The position numbers and the translations under genes were made by a program. Below the pieces are notes generated by a model that was not told the DNA's origin, did no database searches, and was given only the letters and a program-made list of their open reading frames with translations. A stretch of DNA of 64,000 bases from Bacillota bacterium (lineage in GTDB: Bacteria > Bacillota > Clostridia > Oscillospirales > Acutalibacteraceae): positions 62,001 to 126,000 of the forward strand of contig JAEWDK010000007.1 in assembly GCA_023390175.1 (NCBI GenBank), read 5' to 3'. Below are positions 17,489-26,752 of the stretch, one piece after another. Numbering within the stretch: the first letter of the stretch is position 1; each line of letters begins with the position of its first letter.

Positions 17489-18331
17489 ATGGGAGTTGTT
17501 ATCAGTTCCGACAGCGCATGTGATTTATTTCCCGATTTATATCAACAGTACCATATTGAGATTATCCCATTGTATATCGGGATTGAAGGGGACTCTTATC
17601 GGGACGTTTTTGAAATCGGCCCGGACGAGGTTTTTAAAAATTATGAGCAGACCCGCCGCCTGCCGAAAACATCAGCGCCCCCGCCGAATGACTTTTTCGC
17701 CCTGTTTAAAAAGTATGCGGAAAACGGCGACGACGTGGTTCACATTGCCATGAATTCCAAGTTTTCCTCTTCTTATCAAAACGCATGCATTGCCGCAGAG
17801 GAATTTGACAACGTTTATGTTGTGGACACGTTTACCCTCAGCTCAGCAGAAGGGCTGTTGGTGCTGCGCGCCGCCGAAATGCGCGACAGGGGCATGTCCG
17901 CCAAAGAAATATACAATCAGATTGAAATCGATAAAACCAAAATCCAAACCAATGTGCTTTTGGATACGTTGGAGTTTGCCTACCGCGGGGGCAGAGCCTC
18001 CATGCTGCAAATGTTCGGCGCGAATCTTCTAAAGCTGCGCCCCTGCCTTCTGCTGGACACCCACGGCGTGCTTTCCGTGCGCAAAAAGTTCCGCGGAAAT
18101 TATGAGCAGGTTTGCAAAGAATATATCCGCTTTGTGCTCAACCAGCCTGACATTGACGGCGAGCGCGCGTTCCTTTCGACCACGGGCATGGATCAGGAGC
18201 TTTTTAACAGTTTGGAGAAAATGGTTCGGGACAGCGGTAAATTCCGGGAGGTTCTTACCACCCGCGCGGGCTGTTCAATGACGGTTCACACCGGCCCCAA
18301 TACGCTCGTTCTGTTCTACAAAGAGAAATAG
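17489..18331 (+). CDS. DegV-family fatty acid-binding protein (first copy)
   Basis: 280 residues from ATG 17489 with TGGGAGTG upstream; an in-frame ATG at 17402 lies upstream of the promoter. It starts VVISSDSACDLFPDLYQQY and has LPKTSAPPPNDFF, the Ser-containing loop that touches the fatty-acid carboxylate in DegV/FakB proteins, then HIAMNSKFSSSYQNA and FAYRGGRASMLQM. FakB-type members hand exogenous fatty acids to the FakA kinase. No fakA is nearby. The next gene, 9 bp downstream, is a paralogue. Confidence 0.9.
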   Translation: MGVVISSDSACDLFPDLYQQYHIEIIPLYIGIEGDSYRDVFEIGPDEVFKNYEQTRRLPKTSAPPPNDFFALFKKYAENGDDVVHIAMNSKFSSSYQNACIAAEEFDNVYVVDTFTLSSAEGLLVLRAAEMRDRGMSAKEIYNQIEIDKTKIQTNVLLDTLEFAYRGGRASMLQMFGANLLKLRPCLLLDTHGVLSVRKKFRGNYEQVCKEYIRFVLNQPDIDGERAFLSTTGMDQELFNSLEKMVRDSGKFREVLTTRAGCSMTVHTGPNTLVLFYKEK

Positions 18332-18340
18332 GAGGCATGA

Positions 18341-19189
18341 ATGGATAGAAAAGTTAAGATTGTCGCAGACAGTACCTGCGACCTCAACCAGGAACTGCTG
18401 GACAGGTATCAAATTGAAGTTATCCCGCTGAATGTCAATCTGGGCGACGAGTCCTTTTTTGACGGCGTTGACATTCATACCCCGGATTTATTTGCATATT
18501 ACAAAAAAACCGGCAAGCTTCCCACAACGTCGGCGCCGACACCGGCGTATTACGAAGACTTTTATCAAAAGTGGACGCAGGAGGGCTGGGAGGTTGTGCA
18601 TTTCAGCATCAGCTCCGAGCTCACCGTTACACCCAATATTGCAAAGATGGCCGCCGAAAAGTTTGACAATATTTTCCCCATCGACTCGCGCAACGTGTCG
18701 AACGGCATGGGAATCCTTGCAATTAAAGCGGCGGAGCTGCGCGACGAAGGACTTTCCGGTCAGGAAATCAGGGAACGAATCCTGGGCATGACCGGGAAAG
18801 TACGCACCGCGTTTATCATCAGCACGCTGCTGTACATGTACAAAGGCGGCCGCTGCACCGGCGTTCAGGCGCTGGGCGCGAACCTGCTGAATTTAAAGCC
18901 CTGCATCGAAGTGGAGAACGGCAAAATGGGGGTTACGAAAAAGTATCGCGGCAAGCTGGAAACGGTGCTTCGCCAAATGGCGGAGGATAAGCTGAAGGGT
19001 GCGGAAAATCTCGATTTATCCAGGCTGATGGTCATTCACTACGACGCGGGCGAAAAGGCGGTTGCCGCTATTACCGAAAAAATCAGGGAATGCCAGAATT
19101 TTGAGGAAATCGATTTGAACGTGTGCGGCTGCTCCGTTTCGGTTCACTGCGGGCCGGGTACACTGGGCATTATTTACATGGTAAAATAA
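18341..19189 (+). CDS. DegV-family fatty acid-binding protein (second copy)
   Basis: 282 residues with AGGAGGCATGA before the ATG. It begins KIVADSTCDLNQELLDRYQI and contains LPTTSAPTPAYYEDFY, HFSISSELTVT and YMYKGGRCTGVQALGANLL, collinear with the upstream copy. Tandem FakB-like proteins usually differ in acyl chain preference (saturated versus unsaturated), which would be the natural reading here; this is inference. Confidence 0.9.
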   Translation: MDRKVKIVADSTCDLNQELLDRYQIEVIPLNVNLGDESFFDGVDIHTPDLFAYYKKTGKLPTTSAPTPAYYEDFYQKWTQEGWEVVHFSISSELTVTPNIAKMAAEKFDNIFPIDSRNVSNGMGILAIKAAELRDEGLSGQEIRERILGMTGKVRTAFIISTLLYMYKGGRCTGVQALGANLLNLKPCIEVENGKMGVTKKYRGKLETVLRQMAEDKLKGAENLDLSRLMVIHYDAGEKAVAAITEKIRECQNFEEIDLNVCGCSVSVHCGPGTLGIIYMVK

Positions 19190-19220
19190 TCGGGAATTTT
19201 CCGGGAAGAGGAAATGCCGG

Positions 19221-19616
19221 ATGAAGATTCAATACATGGATGAAATTCCGTCGGGGGAAAGCCTTTTTCAATTTTATGAAAGCCTGGGCTGGAACCGGCT
19301 GCGCCAAACAGCGGAACAGCTGCTGCAAACCGAACGGCAAAGCTGGGCGCATGTTTATGCATATGACGGTGGGCAGCTGGCCGGGGCCGCGCGAGTCGTT
19401 TCGGACGGCATCGCGACAGGGTTCCTGTGCGGGCTGGGTGTTGCGCCGCAGTATCAAAACAACGGGATCGGAACGCAAATGGTTTCTATCCTGCTGGAAA
19501 AGTGCAAACAAAGCGATCTCTGCACCGAGCTGTTCTGTGAAGAAAAACTGGTGCCGTTTTACAGGAAGCTGGGGTTCCGGACATTTTCGGTCGGCATGAA
19601 AAAAGCACCGGACTGA
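19221..19616 (+). CDS. GNAT-family acetyltransferase
   Basis: 131 residues, with GGGAAGAGGAAATGCCGG before the ATG. The core has GLGVAPQYQNNGIGTQMVS, the acetyl-CoA loop, and a C-terminal LVPFYRKLGFRTF. The small single-domain form resembles many unassigned N-acetyltransferases; no substrate can be inferred. It is 31 bp downstream of the second DegV gene and probably in the same transcript, ending at the hairpin at 19622-19681. Confidence 0.82.
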   Translation: MKIQYMDEIPSGESLFQFYESLGWNRLRQTAEQLLQTERQSWAHVYAYDGGQLAGAARVVSDGIATGFLCGLGVAPQYQNNGIGTQMVSILLEKCKQSDLCTELFCEEKLVPFYRKLGFRTFSVGMKKAPD

Positions 19617-19621
19617 ATTTA

Positions 19622-19681
19622 AAAATCCGCCTGATTTGAACCGGTCCTTTTTCGGGACTGTTTCAATTCGGGCGGATTTTT
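19622..19681. terminator. Bidirectional hairpin between the GNAT gene and dusB
   Basis: Outer stem AAAATCCGCC / GGCGGATTTT (19622-19631 with 19671-19680), with further pairing inside (TTGAA/TTCAA, GGTCC/GGGAC). It gives T runs in both directions. Confidence 0.75.
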
Positions 19682-20652
19682 CATTCCATATTTGCTTCGA
19701 TAATTTCTTTTACAAGCAGTTCCAGCTGATCCCGGTTTTCCAGGTATCCGGCGCGGCGGCGGAATTCCGCGGCGTTTTTCAAACCCTTCAGGTACCAGCC
19801 GACATGCTTGCGCGCTTCGCTCATTGCGCGGTGTTCCCCCTTGTACTCGCACATTTTCTGAATGTGTTTCAGCATCACCAGCATCCGCTCCTGAATGCCG
19901 GGTGGGGGCAGGATGCGGCAGGAGTCGGTCAGGTACGCGTTAATCTGCGCGAAAATCCACGGGTTGCCAAGCGCCGCGCGCCCCACCATAACAAGGTCGC
20001 ACCCGGTCTGTTCCAGCAACAGCGCAGCCGCCTGAGCGGAGGTTACGTCGCCGTTGCCGATGACAGGAATATTCACAGCCTGTTTGACCTGCCGGATAAT
20101 GTCCCAGTCCGCGGGCGGGGTGTACATTTGCTCCCGGGTACGCCCGTGCACCGCAATGGCGTCTGCTCCCGCCGCTTCGCAGATTTTGGCTATTTCCACC
20201 GCGTTTACGGAACTGCTGTCCCAGCCTTTTCGGATTTTCGCCGTTACCGGAACGGGAACGGCTGCTTTGACCGCCGCCACAATTTCGCCGCAGCGCTGCG
20301 GGTTCTTCATCAGTGCGGAGCCGGAACCGTTGCAGCTCACTTTCGGCGCGGGGCAGCCCATGTTAATGTCGATTGCGTCGGGTGCGTATTCCATTGCCGT
20401 TTTCGCGGCTTCGGCCATTACCGCGGGGTCATCGCCGAAAAGCTGAATGCCCGCCGGCCGCTCCGCGTCGCTCAGTTCCATCAATGCACCGGTTTTTTTA
20501 TCGTGATATTGCAGCCCTTTCGAGCTGACCATTTCGCTTACCACATAGGAAGCGCCGAACTGCGTGCAGATTTCGCGGAACGCCCGGTCGGCAACACCGG
20601 CCATGGGGGCGAGCACTGCGCGGCCCTCTATCTTTAAATTACCAATTTTCAC
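19681..20652 (-). CDS. dusB: tRNA-dihydrouridine synthase
   Basis: 323 residues from a GTG start with AAAGGA upstream. The FMN TIM barrel shows LAPMAGVADRAFR at the N-terminus and the catalytic Cys in MGCPAPKVSCNGSGSALM. It also has VTAKIRKGWD, AVHGRTREQMYTPPADW and IPVIGNGDVTSAQAA. It reduces uridine to dihydrouridine in the D-loop of tRNA. Length and motifs fit the DusB branch that is universal in Firmicutes. Confidence 0.93.
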   Translation of the reverse strand: MKIGNLKIEGRAVLAPMAGVADRAFREICTQFGASYVVSEMVSSKGLQYHDKKTGALMELSDAERPAGIQLFGDDPAVMAEAAKTAMEYAPDAIDINMGCPAPKVSCNGSGSALMKNPQRCGEIVAAVKAAVPVPVTAKIRKGWDSSSVNAVEIAKICEAAGADAIAVHGRTREQMYTPPADWDIIRQVKQAVNIPVIGNGDVTSAQAAALLLEQTGCDLVMVGRAALGNPWIFAQINAYLTDSCRILPPPGIQERMLVMLKHIQKMCEYKGEHRAMSEARKHVGWYLKGLKNAAEFRRRAGYLENRDQLELLVKEIIEANME

Positions 20653-20728
20653 GGCGAAGTCCTTTCAACTTTAGAATCAGGCTCAATTATAGCACTTATT
20701 TTTTTCTTTGAAAAGTGATATAATAATC

Positions 20729-21022
20729 CAATAGACAATGAACAATTAACAATGAACAGTTGATGTGGCAAATCACAGATTTGCAAAATTAAGGACGGCT
20801 GTTAGCCGTCCATGAAAACCTAAAAGCTGAATCATTGCATATTGGTCGATGGGGATACCGGGGGAATCCAAGGGGGATTTTATAGAGCCCTCCCGATGGA
20901 ATTCAAAATCCCCCTTGGGCGTACTTTGCTGACTTTCGAACGCGAACGAAAGTCAGTGCCGTCCGGCATGAGGACAGACCAATTAATAATTAACAATGAA
21001 CAATGAACAATTGGGGACGAAT
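20729..21022. repeat. Intergenic block of short repeats and hairpins upstream of polA
   Basis: The 400-bp gap before polA contains AACAATGA-type short tandem repeats at both ends (20729-20762 and 20981-21013). Between them are four separate hairpins: GCAAATC/GATTTGC (20768-20784), GGACGGCT/AGCCGTCC (20793-20811), a perfect 14-bp pair CCAAGGGGGATTTT / AAAATCCCCCTTGG (20868-20881 with 20905-20918) and CTGACTTTCG/CGAAAGTCAG (20929-20956). No gene is visible in it. The TTGGGGACGAA end recurs at 26551. Confidence 0.7.
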
Positions 21023-21054
21023 TCCCTCTGTTAACTGAAATTAAGGAGAACATT

Positions 21055-23619
21055 ATGAAGCTGTTGGTACTTGACGGAAACAGTATTTTAAACCGGGCGT
21101 TTTACGGAATCCGCCTTTTAACCACAAAGGAGGGCCTTTTCACCAACGGCATTTATGGTTTTTTAACCATGCTGCAAAAGCTGAAAAATGAAACAAACCC
21201 CGACGCGGTGGCAATTGCGTTCGATATGCGCGCGCCGACCTTCCGCCACAAGGAATACGCGGGCTACAAGGCTCAGCGCAAGGGTATGCCGGAGGAGCTG
21301 GCGCAGCAGCTGCCCAATTTGAAGCAGCTGCTTCAGCTGCTGGGGTATCGCCTGGTGGAGTGCGAGGGCTATGAGGCCGATGACATTCTTGGAACGCTCG
21401 CCAAAAAATGCAGCGACAGCGGTGATGAATGTGTGATTGCCACCGGGGACAGGGACAGCCTTCAGCTGGTCGGCCCGCGCGTGAGTGTTCGGCTTGCCGC
21501 AACAAAGTTCGGCCAGCCCCAGGTCACCCTGTACGATGAAGCAAAAATCCGGGAAGAATACGGCGTTGAGCCGAAACAGATGATTGAAATCAAAGCGATT
21601 CAGGGCGATACGTCCGATAATATTCCCGGTGTGGTGGGCATCGGCGTAAAAGGCGCGGGCGAACTGATTCAAAAATTCCACGATATTGATTCTATTTATC
21701 AAAATATCGATACGATTGAAATAAAAGAGGGCATGCGCCAAAAGCTGATAGCCGGAAAAGACAATGCGTACTTAAGCCGCAAGCTTGGTACGATCTGTCA
21801 GGAAGCGCCGATTGACACCGAGCTTCTGCATTATCTTCCCTCGTCCTGTGACAATGACGGCGCGGCGCGCCTGATGTCGAAGCTTGAGTTTTTCTCCCTG
21901 ATCGACAAAATGGGTCTGCACGCACCCGCTCCGCAGGAAGCCGCGTCAGCGGCGGAACAGGTACAGATGGCTGAAAACGCGGACATGGAGGATTTGCTGA
22001 AAATATTGCAAAAAACAGGCCGCGCCGATTTTATTGCGGAGTTCCCGGAGGGGAACATCAGGCTGTACCTCAATGACGGCAGCCGTGTTCATGTAATCGA
22101 TGATTTTGATTTGATCCGGGCAATTTGCGTCGATGAAAAAATTAAAAAAAATACCCATGATGTAAAGCCGTTCTGCGCGGCGCTCGACGCGCGCGGGGTC
22201 AAGCTGAACCGTGTGGGGTTTGACACGCTGCTTGCGGGTTACCTGCTCAACCCTTCCGCTTCGGGGTATGAACCCGACCGCCTTGCGCAGGAATACGGGG
22301 TTGCCATGCCGGAGCAAGGCGAAAACAAGATGGTTTCCTTTGCTGGGGGAATGCCCGCGCTGGTGGACAGGCTTGCTGACGAAATTGCGAAAAAAAATCA
22401 AACCGAGCTGTTGGATAAAATTGAACTTCCGCTTGCCACGGTGCTGGCGCACATGGAAAGCGTCGGCTTTGCGGTGGACGCGGCCGGCATCAAAGATTAC
22501 GGAGATGTTTTGCAAAAGCAGATCGACACCATTCAAACACAGATTTACGACGCGGTCGGCTATGAATTCAATATCAATTCCCCCAAACAGCTTGGCGAAG
22601 CGTTGTTTGACAAGCTGGGGCTCAGCCATGGGAAAAAGACAAAAAGCGGATTTTCCACCAAAGCGGAAATTTTGGAGGAACTGCGCTACGAGCACCCCGC
22701 CGTGGAGCTTGTACTGAATTACCGCAGCCTGACAAAGCTGAAGTCCACTTACTGCGAGGGGCTTTTGAAAGTGGTTGCTCCGGACGGGCGCATCCATTCC
22801 AACTTTAATCAGACGGAAACGCGCACCGGGCGCATCAGCTCGACCGAGCCGAACTTGCAAAACATCCCCGTGCGCACCGATCTTGGCCGCGAGCTGCGCC
22901 GCTTCTTTATCGCGCGGGAGGGCTGGGTGCTGGTGGACGCCGACTATTCCCAAATTGAACTGCGCGTATTGGCGCATGTCGCCGACGACCAGAATATGAT
23001 TCAGGCATTTTTGAATAACGATGATATTCATCGAAGCACAGCAGCGAAGGTGTTCCACATGCCGGAAAGCATGGTTACCCCGATTATGCGCAGCCGCGCC
23101 AAAGCCGTTAACTTCGGCATTGTTTACGGCATCGGCGCGTTTTCGCTGGCAAAGGATATCAACGTTACCCGGAAGGAAGCCGAAACTTATATTCACGATT
23201 ATCTTTCCACCTATTCGGGAATTGATGAATACATGAAGAAGGTTGTTGCCGACGCAAAAGAAAACGGGTATGCCGAAACGATGTTCGGCCGCCGCCGTTA
23301 CCTGCCGGAGCTGACCTCCTCCAACTTCAACATGCGCTCGTTCGGCGAGCGCGTTGCCCGCAACATGCCCATTCAGGGCGCCGCCGCCGATATCATTAAA
23401 ATCGCGATGATCCGTGTGGAAAACCGGCTGGAAAAAGAAAAGCTGCAGGCGCATTTGATTTTGCAGGTACACGATGAACTGATTGTTGAAGCGCCGCAAA
23501 ATGAAGCGGAGCAGGCGGCGAAAATCCTCACTGAGGAAATGCAGAACGCCGTATCCCTTGCCGTTCCGCTCACCGCGGAAGCGAATATCGGGCGTACCTG
23601 GTATGACGCCAAAGGCTAA
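21055..23619 (+). CDS. polA: DNA polymerase I
   Basis: 854 residues with AAGGAGAACATT before the ATG. The N-terminal 5' nuclease domain (1-290) has LLVLDGNSILNRAFYG, YEADDILGTLAKK and ATGDRDSLQLV, then GDTSDNIPGVVGIGVKGA. The middle region (about 310-460) folds like a 3'-5' exonuclease, but its DxE metal motifs are missing, as in Bacillus Pol I, so proofreading is probably absent. The polymerase domain has motif A DADYSQIELRVLAH, motif B RSRAKAVNFGIVYG and motif C LQVHDELIVEAP. It fills gaps and removes RNA primers. Confidence 0.97.
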   Translation: MKLLVLDGNSILNRAFYGIRLLTTKEGLFTNGIYGFLTMLQKLKNETNPDAVAIAFDMRAPTFRHKEYAGYKAQRKGMPEELAQQLPNLKQLLQLLGYRLVECEGYEADDILGTLAKKCSDSGDECVIATGDRDSLQLVGPRVSVRLAATKFGQPQVTLYDEAKIREEYGVEPKQMIEIKAIQGDTSDNIPGVVGIGVKGAGELIQKFHDIDSIYQNIDTIEIKEGMRQKLIAGKDNAYLSRKLGTICQEAPIDTELLHYLPSSCDNDGAARLMSKLEFFSLIDKMGLHAPAPQEAASAAEQVQMAENADMEDLLKILQKTGRADFIAEFPEGNIRLYLNDGSRVHVIDDFDLIRAICVDEKIKKNTHDVKPFCAALDARGVKLNRVGFDTLLAGYLLNPSASGYEPDRLAQEYGVAMPEQGENKMVSFAGGMPALVDRLADEIAKKNQTELLDKIELPLATVLAHMESVGFAVDAAGIKDYGDVLQKQIDTIQTQIYDAVGYEFNINSPKQLGEALFDKLGLSHGKKTKSGFSTKAEILEELRYEHPAVELVLNYRSLTKLKSTYCEGLLKVVAPDGRIHSNFNQTETRTGRISSTEPNLQNIPVRTDLGRELRRFFIAREGWVLVDADYSQIELRVLAHVADDQNMIQAFLNNDDIHRSTAAKVFHMPESMVTPIMRSRAKAVNFGIVYGIGAFSLAKDINVTRKEAETYIHDYLSTYSGIDEYMKKVVADAKENGYAETMFGRRRYLPELTSSNFNMRSFGERVARNMPIQGAAADIIKIAMIRVENRLEKEKLQAHLILQVHDELIVEAPQNEAEQAAKILTEEMQNAVSLAVPLTAEANIGRTWYDAKG

Positions 23620-23703
23620 CTCGGATGCTGAAATTGCGCAATTCTGCGTTGCCTTGCACAATTTCATCGATCCGATTTCGCAACCCTTTTTCAGGGAACA
23701 ATT

Positions 23704-23775
23704 ACTCCTTCCGTCGCGCCGAGCGCTCCACCTCCCTCATAGAGGGAGGCAAGGCCCCCTCTATGAGGGGCCTGC
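23704..23775. repeat. Dispersed CTCCCTC-type intergenic repeat, copy 1
   Basis: The segment starting ACTCCTTCCGTCGCGCCGAG and running through the palindrome CCTCCCTCATAGAGGGAGG matches, with few changes, the segment at 26561-26609. A second hairpin, GGCCCCCTCTATGAGGGGCC, follows. It lies in the gap between polA and rlmA and contains no gene. Confidence 0.75.
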
Positions 23776-23930
23776 CCGGCCTGAGGGCAGATCGAATTAT
23801 TACTGTATCCCTTTTTTGGACGGCTGTGAACACTTATATCGGTAACACATGGAAGGGTAGCCTTGTCAATTTTCATTGACGGATGAAACCCGGAATATCC
23901 GCTTCAGCGGCACGCTTAGGAGCTTTTACA

Positions 23931-24755
23931 ATGATTTTTACCTGCCCCATCTGCAAAGCAAAACTGAATAAACTGGAAAAAGCATATGCCTGTGAAAACG
24001 GGCACAGCTACGACATTGCCGCGGAAGGCTATGTGCATCTGCTGCCGCCGAATAAGATGCATTCCAAAATTCCGGGCGATAACAAACAGATGGTGAATTC
24101 CCGCCGCGATTTTTTGGCAGCCGGTTTTTATCAGCCGTTCAGCGACCGGTTGAATGAATTGGTTCGGGAATGTCTGCCGGTGAAGGCCCCAATTGTGCTC
24201 GACGCGGGCTGCGGCGAAGGCTATTACACCGGCCGCCTGCATCGTGATTTGCGGGAGCATGGGCTTTATCCCGAGGTGTACGGCTTTGATATTTCAAAGT
24301 TTGCCGTAAAGGTTGCGGCAAAGCGGTACAAAGCGATTGATTTCGCCGTCGGCAGCATTTTTGACATTCCGGTGGAAGATAACGCGGCGGACTGCGTGGT
24401 CAATGTGTTCGCGCCGATTGTGGAAACCGAGCTGAACCGTGTGCTCAAGCCGGGCGGGTTCCTTATTCTGGCAGTGCCGGGCGTGCGGCATCTGTTCGGT
24501 TTAAAGGAAATCCTGTATGACGCGCCATACGAAAACGAATACAGGGAAACAGAGTACGGCGGGTTTGCATTTCGAAAGCGCGTTGCGGTGCAAAAGGATA
24601 TTTTTATCGATAACAATAAAACCGTTATGGACTTGTTCGCCATGACGCCCTACTACTGGAAGACTTCCGTTGAGGGCAGCGAACGGCTGCAAAAAACGGA
24701 CGCCCTTGCCACGCAGATTGAATTTGATTTCTTACTTTATCAAAAGGTGGAATAA
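23931..24755 (+). CDS. rlmA: 23S rRNA (guanine-N1)-methyltransferase, RlmA family
   Basis: 274 residues from ATG 23931 with TTAGGAGC upstream; the reading frame is open to 23883 but without a ribosome site. The start IFTCPICKAKLNKLEKAYAC with a second Cys/His pair (CENGHSYD) is the zinc finger of RlmA. EGYVHLLPPNK, GDNKQMVNSRRDFLAAGFY and the SAM-binding loop VLDAGCGEGYYTG complete the family pattern. It methylates G745 (RlmA-I) or G748 (RlmA-II) in helix 35 of 23S rRNA. The subtype is not resolved from sequence. The next gene begins 2 bases after its stop. Confidence 0.9.
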   Translation: MIFTCPICKAKLNKLEKAYACENGHSYDIAAEGYVHLLPPNKMHSKIPGDNKQMVNSRRDFLAAGFYQPFSDRLNELVRECLPVKAPIVLDAGCGEGYYTGRLHRDLREHGLYPEVYGFDISKFAVKVAAKRYKAIDFAVGSIFDIPVEDNAADCVVNVFAPIVETELNRVLKPGGFLILAVPGVRHLFGLKEILYDAPYENEYRETEYGGFAFRKRVAVQKDIFIDNNKTVMDLFAMTPYYWKTSVEGSERLQKTDALATQIEFDFLLYQKVE

Positions 24756-24756
24756 C

Positions 24757-25923
24757 ATGGAGCAGCGCAGTGAATTCACGACGGAGCAGCTTGAAAATGC
24801 CGCGTTTTTATTTTTGATTACCCTGTTTGCCCTGCTGATGCGTGTCCTGCTTTTTCCGTTCGAATCGGGCGATTACCATCAGTTCCTGCAGGGCTGGTAC
24901 ACCGCGCTGAAGGAAAACGGCGGTTTTGCCGCGGTGGGCATGAACATTGGGGACTACATGCCGACTTATCTGTACTTACTCGCGTTTTTTACTTATCTTC
25001 CGGTTTCCGGGCTGACCGCGATTAAATTGATTTCCAGTGCGGCAGACATCGTTTTAGCGGTCTATGTCATGAAAACGGTTAATTTGAAGTTTGAGAATAA
25101 AACGTACGGCGTCATTGCTTACGCGGTCATTTTGTTCCTGCCGAGCGTATTTTTGAATTCCGCGGTTTGGGGGCAGTGTGACGCGATTTTTACCGCGGCG
25201 CTGGTCGCCGGTGTGTATTACCTGATGCAAAATAAAGAAGCAAAAGCCATGATTGCGTTTTCGATTGCCTTTATTTTTAAATTGCAGGCGGTGTTTTTAG
25301 CGCCTTTCCTTCTTCTAATGCTGCTCAAGCGAAAAATCAGGCTGCGTACGTTTCTAATTATACCAATCGTATATTTAGTTTCTATTTTACCCGCGGTAAT
25401 CATGGGGCGGGGATTTTTTGATCTGCTCACGGTGTATTTTTCACAGGCGGGGCAGTACAGCATGATTGCCATGTTTCTGCCAAACCTTTACACGTGGCTG
25501 CCGACGGACACGCCGGCATACATCAGCAAAGCCGCCGTTATTCTGGCGGGTGGGCTGGTATTGATCTCCCTCTTTTATTTCAACCGTAAAAAGTTTGTTT
25601 TATCAAATGAAATGCTTGTTTCACTCGCGCTGTTTTTTGCGCTGTTTGTTCCGTTCATTCTGCCGCACATGCATGAACGGTATTACTTTGTGGCGGATAT
25701 CCTGTCCGTGATTTTTGCTTTTTACTTTCCCAAAAAGCTTTATGTTGCAGTTGTTACAGAGCTGGCTTCCGCTTACGCCGTGTGCCACAATCTGTTTAAC
25801 ACCGACTTTTTCAGCGTGCAGCTTTTGGGGGTTATCATGCTGATTATTTTAATCCTGCTCGCAAAGCATATGATACGGTTGATTGATGCAAACCCGATTC
25901 GGAAAGTCGGTGTGCCAATATGA
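24757..25923 (+). CDS. GT-C membrane glycosyltransferase (Gpi18/mannosyltransferase-like)
   Basis: 388 residues from ATG 24757 with AAAGGTGG upstream. About ten hydrophobic helices are visible. The first loop holds FESGDYHQFLQGWYTALKEN, with the acidic residue expected for a polyprenyl-phosphate-sugar binding site, followed by VGMNIGDYMPTYLYLLA. A late motif PHMHERYYF is typical of the Gpi18-related bacterial family. Such enzymes transfer a sugar from a lipid carrier to an extracellular acceptor. The acceptor is unknown. Its last codons overlap the rimI start (ATGA). Confidence 0.82.
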   Translation: MEQRSEFTTEQLENAAFLFLITLFALLMRVLLFPFESGDYHQFLQGWYTALKENGGFAAVGMNIGDYMPTYLYLLAFFTYLPVSGLTAIKLISSAADIVLAVYVMKTVNLKFENKTYGVIAYAVILFLPSVFLNSAVWGQCDAIFTAALVAGVYYLMQNKEAKAMIAFSIAFIFKLQAVFLAPFLLLMLLKRKIRLRTFLIIPIVYLVSILPAVIMGRGFFDLLTVYFSQAGQYSMIAMFLPNLYTWLPTDTPAYISKAAVILAGGLVLISLFYFNRKKFVLSNEMLVSLALFFALFVPFILPHMHERYYFVADILSVIFAFYFPKKLYVAVVTELASAYAVCHNLFNTDFFSVQLLGVIMLIILILLAKHMIRLIDANPIRKVGVPI

Positions 25924-26366
25924 GCGAATACAGGATTGTCCCGATGAACGGGGAACACCTTGACGCGCTTGCGCAGGTGGACGCGCTCTGCTTTTCCGAC
26001 CCGTGGACACGCGACGGCCTGAAAGCGGAGCTTTCCAGCGATACGGCATGTTTCGCCGCCACCGAAAAAAACGGGTTGGCCGTTGGCTGTGCCGGAATGC
26101 ACTGTGTTTGCGGCGAATGCTATATTGATAAGGTCTGCGTTCACCCCGACTGCCGCCGGCAGGGGATGGCACAAGCGCTGGTGCGGTATTTAATTGATTT
26201 CGCGCTCGCACATCAAGCGGAATTTATTACGCTGGAGGTACGCGCGGGCAACGCGCCCGCAATTGCACTTTATCAAAAGCTTGGATTTGAGCCTGTGGGC
26301 GTGCGCCCGAACTTTTACTCCGACCCGAAAGAGGACGCGCTGCTGATGACAAAAAATTTTAAGTAA
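25920..26366 (+). CDS. rimI: Ribosomal protein S18 alanine N-acetyltransferase
   Basis: 148 residues, overlapping the previous gene by four bases (ATGA). It has FSDPWTRDGLKAEL, VHPDCRRQGMAQAL (the acetyl-CoA loop) and VRAGNAPAIALYQKLGFE, followed by RPNFYSDPKEDALLM, which is the RimI C-terminal pattern. It acetylates the N-terminus of ribosomal protein S18. RimI is often found beside tsaD, and here tsaD follows after a 386-bp repeat block. Confidence 0.9.
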   Translation: MSEYRIVPMNGEHLDALAQVDALCFSDPWTRDGLKAELSSDTACFAATEKNGLAVGCAGMHCVCGECYIDKVCVHPDCRRQGMAQALVRYLIDFALAHQAEFITLEVRAGNAPAIALYQKLGFEPVGVRPNFYSDPKEDALLMTKNFK

Positions 26367-26373
26367 TTTTATT

Positions 26374-26720
26374 TTAAGCGCCCTTAGGCCGGGCAGGTCC
26401 CTCGGTGAGAGGGCTAAAGAAAGACTCCCTCTCTGAGGGCGATTCCCCTGTTAGGGGAAATGTCGCTTTGCGACAAAAGGGTGTAGGTGCCTGGAGGGGG
26501 CTGGCAGGCGAAGCCTGGCTGAGGGAGTATTGGCAATAGACAATGGACAATTGGGGACGAACTCCTTCCGTCACGCCGAGCGTGCCACCTCCCTCATAGA
26601 GGGAGGCAAAGGAAAAACAAACAAAAAAAGCTCCCTGTTAGGGGAATCACCCTCGAGGAAGGGACTAAAAGGCTCCCTCTTTGAGGGAGCTGGCAGGCGA
26701 AGCCTGACTGAGGGAGTTAT
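26374..26720. repeat. Repeat block between rimI and tsaD (at least two related units)
   Basis: About 350 bp without a gene. Two copies share the end GGCTGGCAGGCGAAGCCTG (26498-26517) / GAGCTGGCAGGCGAAGCCTG (26687-26706) followed by GCTGAGGGAGT or ACTGAGGGAGT. Each also carries CTGTTAGGGGAA and CTCCCTCT...GAGGG hairpins. Between them lies a copy of the ACTCCTTCCGTC...AGAGGGAGG unit (26561-26609) and the TTGGGGACGAA sequence seen before polA. Units of this style are widespread in Oscillospiraceae and are probably non-autonomous repeats. Confidence 0.75.
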
Positions 26721-26752
26721 AACACTGTATTTTAAAATAAGGGGAAAAAAGA

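Noticed and set aside
21946..23667. 573-residue open frame on the minus strand opposite polA
   Set aside because: It mirrors the coding frame of polA, has no ribosome site and no domain features; it is a GC-driven shadow.
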